Part shown: piece after piece, positions 1 through 7,893 of the stretch
How the letters are laid out: each line of letters starts with the position of its first letter
Numbering within the stretch: position 1 is the first letter of the stretch
Assembly (NCBI GenBank): GCA_037134755.1
Contig: JBAXLO010000150.1
Location: forward strand, 1 to 11,661
Source of the DNA: JBAXLO01 sp037134755
GTDB taxonomy: Bacteria > Bacteroidota > Bacteroidia > Bacteroidales > JACABE01
Direction of reading: 5' to 3'
DNA: 11,661 bases
Notes under the pieces: model-generated
What the model was told of the DNA's origin: nothing
Database searches by the model: none
Seen by the model: only the letters and a program-made list of their open reading frames with translations
Program-made: the position numbers and the translations under genes

Positions 1-17
1 TCTCTTATTCTTTTATA

Positions 18-37
18 AGACGCAGCATGCTGCGTCT
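18..37. repeat. Perfect 20-bp palindrome at the 3' end of the M13 peptidase gene
   Basis: Arm AGACGCAGCA is followed directly by its exact reverse complement TGCTGCGTCT. It starts 8 bp beyond the peptidase stop codon in the direction of transcription. It is much richer in GC than its surroundings. No clean T-run follows on the minus strand (only TTATAAAAGA), so a role as an intrinsic terminator is possible but not typical. It resembles short palindromic intergenic repeats seen in many Bacteroidota genomes; that comparison is from memory. Confidence 0.8.
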
Positions 38-44
38 CTACGTT

Positions 45-2105
45 CTACCAAATAACTGCTCTATCCTTTTCAGGAATATAAAGCTTATCAGTTGGTTTAA
101 TATTAAATGCTTTATAGAATTGAGGTACATTAAATAACAATGCATTAACTCTGGCTTCGTGTGGTGAATGAACATCTTCTTTCAAACGACGCATTAAGTC
201 TTTATCACGGATATTCTGACGCCAAACTTGGGCATAAGACAAGAAGAAACGTTGATCAATTGTAAAACCATCTATCTTTGCAGTAGTATCCTTACCTTGT
301 AATGCTTTTTGTAAAGCAGCGTAAGCCACAGTGATACCACCCATATCAGCAATGTTTTCGCCTAAGGTTAACTTACCATCTACGTGTAATGAATCTAAGA
401 GTTTATAAGCGCTATAATGGTCAACGATAACTTTGGTTTGGTTCTCAAAATTGATAGCATCTTCTTTTGTCCACCAATCGTGTAGGTTTCCTTCTTTATC
501 ATATTGACGACCTTGATCATCGAAACCATGAGTCATTTCATGACCTATAACAACTCCGATTGCGCCGTAGTTTACAGCATCATCAGCCTTTAGGAAGAAG
601 AAAGGAGGTTGTAAGATAGCAGCAGGGAAAACAATTTCGTTCATATTTGGACTGTAGTAAGCATTAACTGTTTGTGGAGTCATGCCCCATTCCATACGAT
701 CAACTGGCTTGCCAATCTTTTCCAAATCACGTTTGAAATAGAAGCGTGAAGCTGCCATTATGTTTTCGAAATAGGAATCTTTAGTAATTGTTAAACTTGC
801 GTAATCAATCCATTTGTCAGGATAACCAACCTTAACATTAATCTTTTCGAGTTTTTCTACAGCTTGTTTTTTAGTAGCATCGCTCATCCAGTTTAATTTC
901 TGAATTCTTTCTTTTAAAGAGATCTTTAAATTACCAACTAAATCAAGCATACGTTTTTTAGCTTCAGGTGGGAAGAACTTTTCAACATAAAGTTGTCCTA
1001 CTGCTTCACCTAAATTACCACTTGTATTGTTTAAAACTCTTTTCCAACGTGGTTTCATTTCTTTAATACCTGATAAAACAGTGCCATAGAAAGCAAAATG
1101 TTCTTTATCAAAGTTAGATGATAAACATGAAGCCGCATCTCTAACTACATTCCATTTTAGATATATTTTCCATTGGTCAACAGGAACAGATGTGAATATC
1201 TTTGCCATTTCGCCAAAGAATTTAGTTTGCCCTACGTTGATTTCCTTTGTATTCTTTAACCCTACAGTTGTAAAATAAGCATCCCAGTCAAAAGAAGACA
1301 TCTTTTTAAGACCTGCAAGATCCATCTTATTGTAATTCTTTACAGGATCGCGCAGTTCATTTCTTGTTGATGATGCTTCCGCAAGCTTAGTTTCTATTTT
1401 CATTACTATGTTTGCATTTTCCGCAGCAATAGTATTGTTATCACCCATCAATTCAAACATCTTGGTCATATGTTTTACATATTCGCCACGAATTTCTTTT
1501 GAACGAGCATCGTTAGAAGTGTAGTAATCTCTATCCGGTAAGCCTAAACCGCCCTGATAAAGCTGAGCTATTACATTATTACTGTTTTTATCATCCTGAC
1601 CTGAGCCAAAATTAAATAAAGGATTAACACCTGCTGTGTGGAAATCAGCGATAGTCTTCAATAGTTCAGGCATTGTTTTGATAGCAGCAACTTTATCAAG
1701 TTCTGCTTTGATGGCATTGATACCTGCTTTTTCTATTTTAACGGTATCCATACCTGATGTATAGAAATCGCCAATCTTTTGTTTAACACTTCCAGCTTTT
1801 GCATCTTTATCTTTAGATGCATCTTCCATAATGCTAAGTAACTGTTTGTAGTTATCTTCCGCTAAAGCTTCAAAAGAACCAAAGGCACTTTGATCGCCCG
1901 GAATAGGATTGTTTTTCAACCAACCACCGTTGGCATATTTGTAAAAGTCATCACCGGGTTTCACGGTAGTGTCTAAATTAGCAGCGCTAATTGCGGCTTC
2001 TTCTTTCATATTCGATTTATTATTTACGCAGCTTACCATAAAGCTGGATGCTAGCACACCTATTATTATAGATGCTAAAAATGATTTAGTTGTAATGAAC
2101 TTCAT
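45..2105 (-). CDS. pepO: M13 family (neprilysin/PepO-like) zinc metallopeptidase, lipoprotein
   Basis: A complete 686-residue endopeptidase of family M13, the usual length for bacterial PepO proteins. The zinc site is intact: HEMTH at 522-526 gives both histidine ligands and the catalytic Glu523. GENIADMGG follows, with Glu583 as third ligand and Asp587 as the supporting acidic residue. The substrate-binding NAYY motif is at 481-484 and the chain ends in the family's usual Val-x-Trp-like tail (AVIW). The N-terminal M13 domain starts near residue 50 (GDDFYKYANGGW). The first 26 residues are a lipoprotein signal (hydrophobic 9-24, Cys26 after MVS), so it should be anchored in the envelope. There is no acidic surface-export signal after the Cys, which favours the periplasmic side. 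M13 enzymes cleave oligopeptides; the natural substrate is unknown. It has its own promoter (2150-2177), so it appears to be a single-gene unit. The symbol pepO is by family resemblance. Confidence 0.95.
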   Translation of the reverse strand: MKFITTKSFLASIIIGVLASSFMVSCVNNKSNMKEEAAISAANLDTTVKPGDDFYKYANGGWLKNNPIPGDQSAFGSFEALAEDNYKQLLSIMEDASKDKDAKAGSVKQKIGDFYTSGMDTVKIEKAGINAIKAELDKVAAIKTMPELLKTIADFHTAGVNPLFNFGSGQDDKNSNNVIAQLYQGGLGLPDRDYYTSNDARSKEIRGEYVKHMTKMFELMGDNNTIAAENANIVMKIETKLAEASSTRNELRDPVKNYNKMDLAGLKKMSSFDWDAYFTTVGLKNTKEINVGQTKFFGEMAKIFTSVPVDQWKIYLKWNVVRDAASCLSSNFDKEHFAFYGTVLSGIKEMKPRWKRVLNNTSGNLGEAVGQLYVEKFFPPEAKKRMLDLVGNLKISLKERIQKLNWMSDATKKQAVEKLEKINVKVGYPDKWIDYASLTITKDSYFENIMAASRFYFKRDLEKIGKPVDRMEWGMTPQTVNAYYSPNMNEIVFPAAILQPPFFFLKADDAVNYGAIGVVIGHEMTHGFDDQGRQYDKEGNLHDWWTKEDAINFENQTKVIVDHYSAYKLLDSLHVDGKLTLGENIADMGGITVAYAALQKALQGKDTTAKIDGFTIDQRFFLSYAQVWRQNIRDKDLMRRLKEDVHSPHEARVNALLFNVPQFYKAFNIKPTDKLYIPEKDRAVIW

Positions 2106-2149
2106 TATGATTTGTTTGTATTAATGTAAATTATTTAATTAATAATTGG

Positions 2150-2177
2150 CAAAAGTATAAAATGTTTTGAATATCAA
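2150..2177 (-). promoter_or_regulatory. Predicted Bacteroidota-type promoter for the M13 peptidase gene
   Basis: Read on the minus strand, TACTTTTG (2157-2150) matches the -7 consensus TAnnTTTG. A TTG (2177-2175) lies 17 bp upstream as the -33 element. The leader to the ATG at 2105 would be about 40 nt. The assignment is by motif and position only. Confidence 0.6.
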
Positions 2178-2255
2178 TGCACTTTTTTTAATTTATTTTT
2201 GATAAAAAGAATAAAGAATGTCTTTAGTTTTAAAGAATATTATGAGATAGAATAA

Positions 2256-2291
2256 CTGGAGTACTTGAAGTACTTACAATACTTGAAGTTG
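2256..2291. repeat. Tandem array of four 9-bp units, consensus TTGAAGTAC
   Basis: Four consecutive 9-mers: CTGGAGTAC, TTGAAGTAC, TTACAATAC, TTGAAGTTG. The same unit family (TTTAAGTAC / TTTAGGCAC) recurs at 8015-8050 and 10572-10607. Each full unit contains or nearly contains the palindromic core AAGTACTT across unit boundaries. It lies between the moxR terminator and the peptidase promoter. Confidence 0.65.
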
Positions 2292-2390
2292 TGATACAAA
2301 ACATTGTTGCTCCATTTTATCTTGATATCTTATCTTTATCTAAAATTAATTTATATTTTGATAAAAAGAGAAGACAAATAGAAACCAATC

Positions 2391-2426
2391 AAAACAAAAA
2401 ACTCTCACCAAACAAATGATGAGAGT
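2391..2426 (-). terminator. Intrinsic terminator downstream of moxR
   Basis: On the minus strand, ACTCTCA (2426-2420) pairs with TGAGAGT (2407-2401) as a 7-bp stem with a 12-nt loop. It is followed at once by a T-rich tract (complement of the A-run around 2391-2400). It sits about 50 nt after the moxR stop codon and probably ends the guaB-to-moxR transcript. Confidence 0.8.
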
Positions 2427-2436
2427 CTTAATTTTC

Positions 2437-2468
2437 CCTAAAAGACTAATAGCCTAAACAACTAAAAG
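2437..2468. repeat. Tandem array of four 8-bp units, consensus NCTAAWAG
   Basis: Consecutive 8-mers CCTAAAAG, ACTAATAG, CCTAAACA, ACTAAAAG fill the gap between the moxR stop codon and its terminator. A second array of the same unit family sits in the equivalent place after the 234-aa gene (10527-10558). Confidence 0.65.
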
Positions 2469-2473
2469 CCTTT

Positions 2474-3436
2474 TTATATAAGTTTTTTGATAATATCATC
2501 AACACTTATTCCTTCGGCTTCAGCCTTATAATTCTTAACTATACGATGTCTTAAGATTGCATTAGCAACTGCATTTACGTCTTCGATATCCGGCGCATAC
2601 TTACCATTAACGGCAGCGTGGCACTTAGCTCCAATAATAAGGTATTGCGAAGCACGTGGACCGGCACCCCATGAGATATAATTATTTACAAATGTATTTG
2701 AATTAGATGTGTTAGGTCTTGTTTGAGTAACAAGTTTAACAGCATAATTATATACATTGTCAGTAACAGGTATTTTGCGGATAAGATGCTGGAAGTATAA
2801 AATCTCTTCGGCACTAAGTATAACATTTAGTTCAGATTCTATATCAACAGTTGTACTTTTAACAATGTTAATTTCTTCTTCAAACGAAGGATAATCTAAC
2901 CATATATTAAACATAAAACGGTCAAGTTGAGCTTCAGGCAAAGGGTAAGTACCTTCCTGTTCAATTGGGTTCTGGGTAGCTAATACAAAAAATGGATTCC
3001 CAATGTGATAATTAACACCTGCAACAGTAACAGCTTTTTCTTGCATAGCTTCCAACAAAGCAGATTGAGTTTTAGGAGGAGTACGATTTATTTCATCAGC
3101 CAAAACAATATTAGCAAAGACAGGCCCTTTAATGAATCTAAATTTACGATTCTCGTCTAATATTTCGGTTCCTATGATATCAGAAGGCATCAAATCGGGG
3201 GTAAACTGAATTCGACTATAAGTTAAGCCAAGCACCTTAGATACCGTATTAACCATAAGCGTTTTCGCCAAGCCCGGAACACCTACTAATAAACAATGAC
3301 CTCTACTAAAGATAGAGATAAGTATATTCTTAATAACTTCGTCCTGACCAACAATAACTTTAGCTATCTCGGTTTGAAGAAGTTTATATTTTACAACAAA
3401 AGCATCTAATGCTTCTACATCTGATTTATATTGCAT
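2474..3436 (-). CDS. MoxR-type AAA+ ATPase
   Basis: A 320-residue AAA+ ATPase of the MoxR (AAA_3) family, the normal length for this group. Walker A is GVPGLAKT at 52-59 and Walker B is VLADEIN with Asp114 and Glu115. Sensor 1 lies in ATQNPIEQEG (Asn156), followed by the family signature LPEAQLDRF ending at residue 174. The C-terminal part (about 230-320) fits the lid subdomain. MoxR ATPases act as cytoplasmic chaperones that remodel or activate partner proteins, often through von Willebrand factor A proteins. They are usually followed by a DUF58 and VWA genes. Here the gene is instead last in a cluster of envelope folding factors, 30 bp after surA, and is followed by a terminator, so its usual partners are not adjacent. 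Its client is unknown. The ATG at 3436 gives a normal N-terminus. Confidence 0.95.
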   Translation of the reverse strand: MQYKSDVEALDAFVVKYKLLQTEIAKVIVGQDEVIKNILISIFSRGHCLLVGVPGLAKTLMVNTVSKVLGLTYSRIQFTPDLMPSDIIGTEILDENRKFRFIKGPVFANIVLADEINRTPPKTQSALLEAMQEKAVTVAGVNYHIGNPFFVLATQNPIEQEGTYPLPEAQLDRFMFNIWLDYPSFEEEINIVKSTTVDIESELNVILSAEEILYFQHLIRKIPVTDNVYNYAVKLVTQTRPNTSNSNTFVNNYISWGAGPRASQYLIIGAKCHAAVNGKYAPDIEDVNAVANAILRHRIVKNYKAEAEGISVDDIIKKLI

Positions 3437-3466
3437 TTCTTTGTTTTAGTATTTTGAGTTTTGTAA

Positions 3467-4813
3467 TTATTTTAACCAGTTATTATCAAACTTACATTTA
3501 TTATATGGTTCAAAAATGTTGATATAGGTTTTACGTATTTTCTCGTTAGTCCATTTCTTTACAACTTCACCTTTAGCTCTTTCGAGGGCTGCATTTTGTA
3601 TCTTATCATAATCACTTTGCAAATTAGCTTTATGTGGTGATGTCTTCGTTTTTAAATACAAAATACGGTAAGCTTGCTTGCCTTCACTATCTTTCATAAG
3701 TACAGGCTTTGATATCTCGCCCGGTTTCATTTTATCAATAGTAAAGAAGATGGTTGGGTCAACTTCTTCGGCACTAAACTTAGTATTTCCTGTAGCTGTA
3801 TTAACAATCATACCATTATTATTCTTATTCAAGTCGTCAGAATATCTCATTGCAGCTTTACTGAATTGCATGGAACTATCTTTAATAACAGTATAAATAC
3901 TATCAAGATATGCCTTAGCTTTTCCTAATTGATAAGGCGACACCTTAGGTGTAAATAATATATGTCGGGCATTGATATAATCACCTCTTCTTTCGATAAG
4001 TTGAATAATATGGAATCCGGCTTTAGTTTCGATAACAGGTGATATTTCATCCTTTTTTAAACTATAAGCAGCAGCTTCAAATTCAGGATACAATTCACCT
4101 CTGCCATACAAACCTAATTCGCCTCCTTTTTTAGCAGAGCCTGGATCTTCGGAATAAAGAACTGCTAATGATGAGAATTTCTCACCTTTAACTATACGTT
4201 CTCTTAATTCTTCCAAACGTTGTTTGGTGTATGCTTTTTCTTCTTTTGAAACGAATGGCTGTCTAACAATATGACCTATCTCATACTCCGATTCTATCAA
4301 AGGAATACTATCTTTAGGGATTTCATTGAAATACTTTTTAACATCCAAAGGAGTTACTTTAACATTCTCTGTTATCTTTTCCTCCATCCTTTGAACCAAC
4401 ATTTGATTCTTAACAATATCTTTAAACTCAGCTTTAAATTCAATGATAGACTTTTTGTAAAACTCTTCAAACTTTTCTTTAGAACCAAACTGAGCTACAT
4501 AATATCTTAAACGTCTTTCCATTTCGCTTTCAACTTGGTCGTCAGTTAATACAAGACTATCCAGTTTAGCCTGATTCAATAATAGTTTACTGAAAAGCAT
4601 GTTTTCAAGTATACTACATTTAGAACTATCTCCTGACACAAAGTTACCCTGCGCCCTCATCTGAAGATATTGATTTTCGATGTCAGATAGCTTGATGATA
4701 TTAGCACCAACAATTGCTACAATCTGATCAATAACCTTACCTTGAGAAAAAGTATTGAGAGTAGAAAGTACAGAAAAGGATAAGATTAGGATGAAATATT
4801 TTAATTTAAGCAT
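3467..4813 (-). CDS. surA: SurA-type periplasmic peptidyl-prolyl isomerase/chaperone with two parvulin domains
   Basis: A 448-residue exported protein with the order of SurA. A signal peptide spans about 1-23 (hydrophobic 6-20, likely cut TFS/QG). A SurA N-terminal chaperone region spans about 27-170 (start VIDQIVAIVGANIIKLSDIE). Parvulin domain 1 is at about 177-275, with His181, SEDPGSAKKGGELG at 221-234 and GFHIIQL at 266-272. Parvulin domain 2 is at about 281-388, starting NARHILF. A basic C-terminal helical segment follows. Domain 2 is degenerate: the usual S-D-D-P-x-G-G loop reads YSDDLNKNNNG, so domain 1 is the better candidate for isomerase activity. The SurA family escorts unfolded outer-membrane proteins across the periplasm. 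It lies 53 bp after the lipoprotein gene and 30 bp before moxR, consistent with one operon. SurA proper versus a Bacteroidota paralogue cannot be settled by eye. Confidence 0.9.
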   Translation of the reverse strand: MLKLKYFILILSFSVLSTLNTFSQGKVIDQIVAIVGANIIKLSDIENQYLQMRAQGNFVSGDSSKCSILENMLFSKLLLNQAKLDSLVLTDDQVESEMERRLRYYVAQFGSKEKFEEFYKKSIIEFKAEFKDIVKNQMLVQRMEEKITENVKVTPLDVKKYFNEIPKDSIPLIESEYEIGHIVRQPFVSKEEKAYTKQRLEELRERIVKGEKFSSLAVLYSEDPGSAKKGGELGLYGRGELYPEFEAAAYSLKKDEISPVIETKAGFHIIQLIERRGDYINARHILFTPKVSPYQLGKAKAYLDSIYTVIKDSSMQFSKAAMRYSDDLNKNNNGMIVNTATGNTKFSAEEVDPTIFFTIDKMKPGEISKPVLMKDSEGKQAYRILYLKTKTSPHKANLQSDYDKIQNAALERAKGEVVKKWTNEKIRKTYINIFEPYNKCKFDNNWLK

Positions 4814-4840
4814 AATGTATTTAATAATAATTTAGAAACT

Positions 4841-4879
4841 CTGTTTAGTAAATTTTATTGTGCTGATTAGTAAATTTTA
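4841..4879. repeat. 17-bp direct repeat (one mismatch, 22-bp period) covering the lipoprotein stop codon
   Basis: CTGATTAGTAAATTTTA (4863-4879) and CTGTTTAGTAAATTTTA (4841-4857) differ at one base. The first copy contains the last codons of the 279-aa gene (K-I-Y-stop). The second copy repeats them just downstream in the untranslated gap before surA. Confidence 0.7.
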
Positions 4880-5706
4880 AAGTCTTTGTTTTTAAGAGCA
4901 TCTTGATAAACCTCATCATGCATTTTATTTATAAGCTCTAGTTTTCTTTTGTTAATGATGATATTTCGGATGTTTTCTTTTTCGAAACTTAATGGTGAGA
5001 TACTTTCTTTTATCTTAAAATCTTTAATATTGATAAGATAATAAAAGGAGGAATCACTAATTTCAATAGTACGATGATTGCGGAGATATGCTTCCTGATC
5101 GTAAGTTTCGATTGGTATTTCTTTTAAAAGATCATCAAACAACAACCATTTATCATCATCAATATAATAGTTAGCTGCATTCTGCGAACATTGTTTGTAC
5201 AACTGATTTTTATCAGAACCCGAGAACAGCATTTGTTTTATCTTAGCTTTATAAGGAGATTTAGAGCTAAGCTTAATATAATTTACTTTAATAATATTAT
5301 TTTTAAGTAAAAAATTGTCAGTATTCTTTTTATAATAATCTTCTATCTGTTCTTTTTTAACAACAGTATCCAGCAACTGAGTTATCAGCTTGGACTCATA
5401 ATTATAAACTACCAATGAGTTGCGATAGTTCTCTATTTGTTCGGTAAAGTCTTTTTGATTATTCGTAAGATTCTTATCAGCTTTATGAAGGATAATCTTT
5501 TGTCGCACCCAATTATTAAGATAATTCTTAATTATAAGTACGCTATCGTTTTTAGAAGTATTAGGAGGAACTATTCCTTTCAAATCTGATTTATAAAGAT
5601 TGTATTCAAATGCAGTTGCTACAATTACTTCGTTTTTCTTTTTATTACAACTAATTAAAAAGAGCACTATAGTTAATAAAGTAAGAAGTCTAAGCTTATG
5701 AATCAT
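4867..5706 (-). CDS. Lipoprotein related to the SurA/PpiD N-terminal chaperone region, no parvulin domain
   Basis: A 279-residue lipoprotein: hydrophobic 7-18, lipobox LISC with Cys20, then the basic NKKK. The mature part is charged and predicted mostly helical. Its pattern (a short strand segment, then a region like LNNWVRQKIILHKADKN near 65-80, and DYYKKNTDNF near 120-135) resembles the N-terminal chaperone module of SurA/PrsA-type proteins. I find none of the parvulin signatures (the H-I/L-L start, the D-P-x-GG loop, or the G-F/Y-H-I/L-I end). It lies between two parvulin genes in the same orientation, 53 bp before surA and 99 bp after the 670-aa gene. A periplasmic chaperone or co-factor role is therefore inferred from context and weak similarity, not shown. 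Very AT-rich with many Lys, Asn and Ile. Confidence 0.8.
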   Translation of the reverse strand: MIHKLRLLTLLTIVLFLISCNKKKNEVIVATAFEYNLYKSDLKGIVPPNTSKNDSVLIIKNYLNNWVRQKIILHKADKNLTNNQKDFTEQIENYRNSLVVYNYESKLITQLLDTVVKKEQIEDYYKKNTDNFLLKNNIIKVNYIKLSSKSPYKAKIKQMLFSGSDKNQLYKQCSQNAANYYIDDDKWLLFDDLLKEIPIETYDQEAYLRNHRTIEISDSSFYYLINIKDFKIKESISPLSFEKENIRNIIINKRKLELINKMHDEVYQDALKNKDFKIY

Positions 5707-5744
5707 TCTTTTGAATTATTATTTTACCGGAGTATTGTAAATTA

Positions 5745-5789
5745 CTAAGCGTAGCTGTAAGATTTCAGCAACCTTTCAGCTACGCTTAG
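5745..5789. repeat. Strong inverted repeat between the 670-aa PPIase and lipoprotein genes
   Basis: CTAAGCGTAGCTG (5745-5757) and CAGCTACGCTTAG (5777-5789) are perfect 13-bp complements. Inside, AAG/CTT adds three pairs after one mismatch, leaving an 11-nt loop. It starts 17 bp after the PPIase stop codon. No T-run follows on either strand, so a partial terminator, an RNA-stabilising hairpin or a dispersed palindromic repeat are the options. Confidence 0.75.
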
Positions 5790-5805
5790 CATCCTTTATT
5801 TGAAT

Positions 5806-7818
5806 CTATTTTATTGAATCGAAAACATCTTTATTTAAAGAGTATGGATATTTACTTCTTAATTGTTTAATCCATTCTTTTTCTAAATAGTTTTGATAGT
5901 CTGCAGTAATTATTCCTTTAGCTTCCTGTAAAGTCTTAACTTCAGGAGCTAATTTCTTATTAACTACAATTATGATTAAATCTTTTCCATCAGTAATATT
6001 GTTAGCAATTCCTTCTTTCCAATCTATTTGATCAATGTATTTATTATCTCCTTTTGAGAACTTGTCAGCTGAAGTAATGATAGCAGTTGAATCTTTAGTT
6101 GTTTTCTGGAATAGTTTAAGATATTTCTTATCATCTAAAGTATATTTCTTGTCAACAAACTTCTCAACTAAACTTTTAGCATCTTTTTCGCTAACTTTAC
6201 CATCTTTAAATCTAAATATTATAGCATCTACTCTATCGCTCCACATGTAGTTATTTTTATTATTGTTATAATATTCTTTCATACCTACAGTGTCTTTGAT
6301 TGCTTTTGACCATACATTACGGTCTGTAAGATCAAATAATAAGATACCATCTCTGTATTCTTTCATCAAAGCTTTGAAATCAGGATATTTTTCTTCCAGT
6401 TTGCTATCAGCATATTTAAAGATGTAAGCATCTACCATATCTTTATATTTGCCATTTACGTAAACTTCAATATTCTCTGGTGAGCTTTTATCTTGCTTAG
6501 AAGCTAACCAATCAGTAAAGTCAGCTTGAGTGTATTCTTTAGTGCCTATTGTAAACAAACTTCCGTTTAATCCTTTTGCTTCTTCAGCTTTCCATGCTTT
6601 AGTAAATACAGAATCAGTAACAACTTTATAGAAATCTTTTAACGCCTGACGGTTTTCTTTAAAATTGTATTCTTTTTTAGTATTAGCTAAAAATGATTCT
6701 TTACTCTTGTTTGATCTTTCGTCTTTAGTAACTTTTTGTTTTATATCTGATAAAAGTTCTTCAAAAGGTTTGATGTCTTTCTTTTCGATAAGTTTAATAA
6801 TATGCCATCCATATCTTGATAAAACAGGTTCAGTAATATCGCCCGGTTTCTCTAGTTTAGATATTGCATAAATAAACTGAGGAATCATACGGTTAACACC
6901 AAACTCTGGTAAGGTACCACCTTTAGCAGCCGAACCTTTATCATCAGTATATTGTTTTACTAAGTCTTCGAATTTCTCACCATTCTTAAGTTTTAAATAA
7001 ACTGAATCTGCTTTTTGTTTTGCTTTTAAATTATCTTCTTCTGATGGGTTTTGAGGAACTGCTATTAAGATATGAGCAACTTGAACTTTACCCATAGCTT
7101 TTTTCTTATCAGTTACTTTTATTAAATGATAACCAAAATCAGTTCTTACCGGCATTGAAACATCGCCAACCTTAGTATTATAAGCTCCGCATTCGAAAGG
7201 ATAAATCATATCAAATACTGAGAAATAACCAAGGTCACCACCGTTACCTTTAGCCGTTTGTCTTTCTTTTGTAGCAGGAGTATCTTTAGCAGAAGGATCA
7301 TCAGAAGCTTCGGCAGCTACTTTCTCGAAGCTTTCGCCGGCCATAATCCTTTTTCTTAAACTCATTATCTTTTGATAAGCTTTAAGAGTATCATCAGGTG
7401 AAGCATTCTTATCAAGTTTAATCAATAAGTGACTAGCCCTTACATCTTGTGTCATTCTATCATAAGCTTCTCTGATTAAATCATCAGTCACATCTTTATC
7501 TACCAAATATGGTTGAGTTAATTGAGTTCTGTAACCATTTAATTCAGCTTTAAAAGCCATTCCTGTATCAAGTTTAAGTTCTTCTGATTCTTTAACCTTT
7601 AACTTAAAGTTAATAAACAGTTCCAGATATTCCTGTAAAGCTTTCTTATCTACAGGTTGATCTTTTTGATTGTTTTTCTGATACACCCTTAGGAATTCTG
7701 ATTTAGTTACATTGTCGCCTGCTATTTTTAATAATACAGCATCGTTGTCTTTCTGTGCAAAAGAAGATGTAATAAATAAGAAAAACAAAACAATAGAGAT
7801 AAATTTAATGTATTTCAT
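5806..7818 (-). CDS. Periplasmic peptidyl-prolyl cis-trans isomerase with two parvulin domains (PpiD/SurA-like)
   Basis: A 670-residue exported foldase. A signal peptide spans 1-21 (hydrophobic 6-20, likely cut SSFA/QK). An N-terminal SurA-like segment at about 25-120 includes LLKIAGDNVTKSEFLRVYQKN. Parvulin domain 1 is at about 126-236 (VRASHLLIK, GNGGDLGYFSVFDMIYPFE, FGYHLIKV). Parvulin domain 2 is at about 244-346 (VQVAHILIAVP, YTDDKGSAAKGGTLPEFG, YGWHIIKLIEKK). A long C-terminal region of about 320 residues has no catalytic signature. Domain 1 has an Ala/Lys/Thr-rich insertion (about 177-190) in the usual D-D-P-S...GGDLG loop. The family helps exported and outer-membrane proteins fold. 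It is first of the four genes after guaB and precedes the lipoprotein, surA and moxR. The 236-bp gap from guaB lacks a clear promoter. Its extra C-terminal part sets it apart from classical SurA. Confidence 0.92.
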   Translation of the reverse strand: MKYIKFISIVLFFLFITSSFAQKDNDAVLLKIAGDNVTKSEFLRVYQKNNQKDQPVDKKALQEYLELFINFKLKVKESEELKLDTGMAFKAELNGYRTQLTQPYLVDKDVTDDLIREAYDRMTQDVRASHLLIKLDKNASPDDTLKAYQKIMSLRKRIMAGESFEKVAAEASDDPSAKDTPATKERQTAKGNGGDLGYFSVFDMIYPFECGAYNTKVGDVSMPVRTDFGYHLIKVTDKKKAMGKVQVAHILIAVPQNPSEEDNLKAKQKADSVYLKLKNGEKFEDLVKQYTDDKGSAAKGGTLPEFGVNRMIPQFIYAISKLEKPGDITEPVLSRYGWHIIKLIEKKDIKPFEELLSDIKQKVTKDERSNKSKESFLANTKKEYNFKENRQALKDFYKVVTDSVFTKAWKAEEAKGLNGSLFTIGTKEYTQADFTDWLASKQDKSSPENIEVYVNGKYKDMVDAYIFKYADSKLEEKYPDFKALMKEYRDGILLFDLTDRNVWSKAIKDTVGMKEYYNNNKNNYMWSDRVDAIIFRFKDGKVSEKDAKSLVEKFVDKKYTLDDKKYLKLFQKTTKDSTAIITSADKFSKGDNKYIDQIDWKEGIANNITDGKDLIIIVVNKKLAPEVKTLQEAKGIITADYQNYLEKEWIKQLRSKYPYSLNKDVFDSIK

Positions 7819-7893
7819 TTTATTTGATTGATTTTAATTTTACTTTAAACGTTTATTAATGATTTGAGTTTATTATTAATTCTTAACTTAATA

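Larger units (their letters stand above)
2106..2473. other. 368-bp intergenic region between moxR and the M13 peptidase gene
   Basis: No plausible gene on either strand. From high to low coordinates it holds an 8-bp tandem array (2437-2468), the moxR terminator (2391-2426), an AT-rich stretch, a 9-bp tandem array (2256-2291), and the peptidase promoter (2150-2177). A 14-bp direct repeat TTTTGATAAAAAGA occurs at 2197-2210 and 2356-2369, on either side of the 9-bp array. In DNA this AT-rich the repeat may be chance. Confidence 0.7.

Noticed and set aside
2197..2369. 14-bp direct repeat TTTTGATAAAAAGA as possible insertion-site footprint
   Set aside because: The flanked 145 bp contain no gene or element ends, and such an AT-only string is easily repeated by chance here.
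3678..4510. Plus-strand open frames opposite surA
   Set aside because: They lie wholly within a well-supported minus-strand gene and read as hydrophobic antisense translations with no family resemblance.
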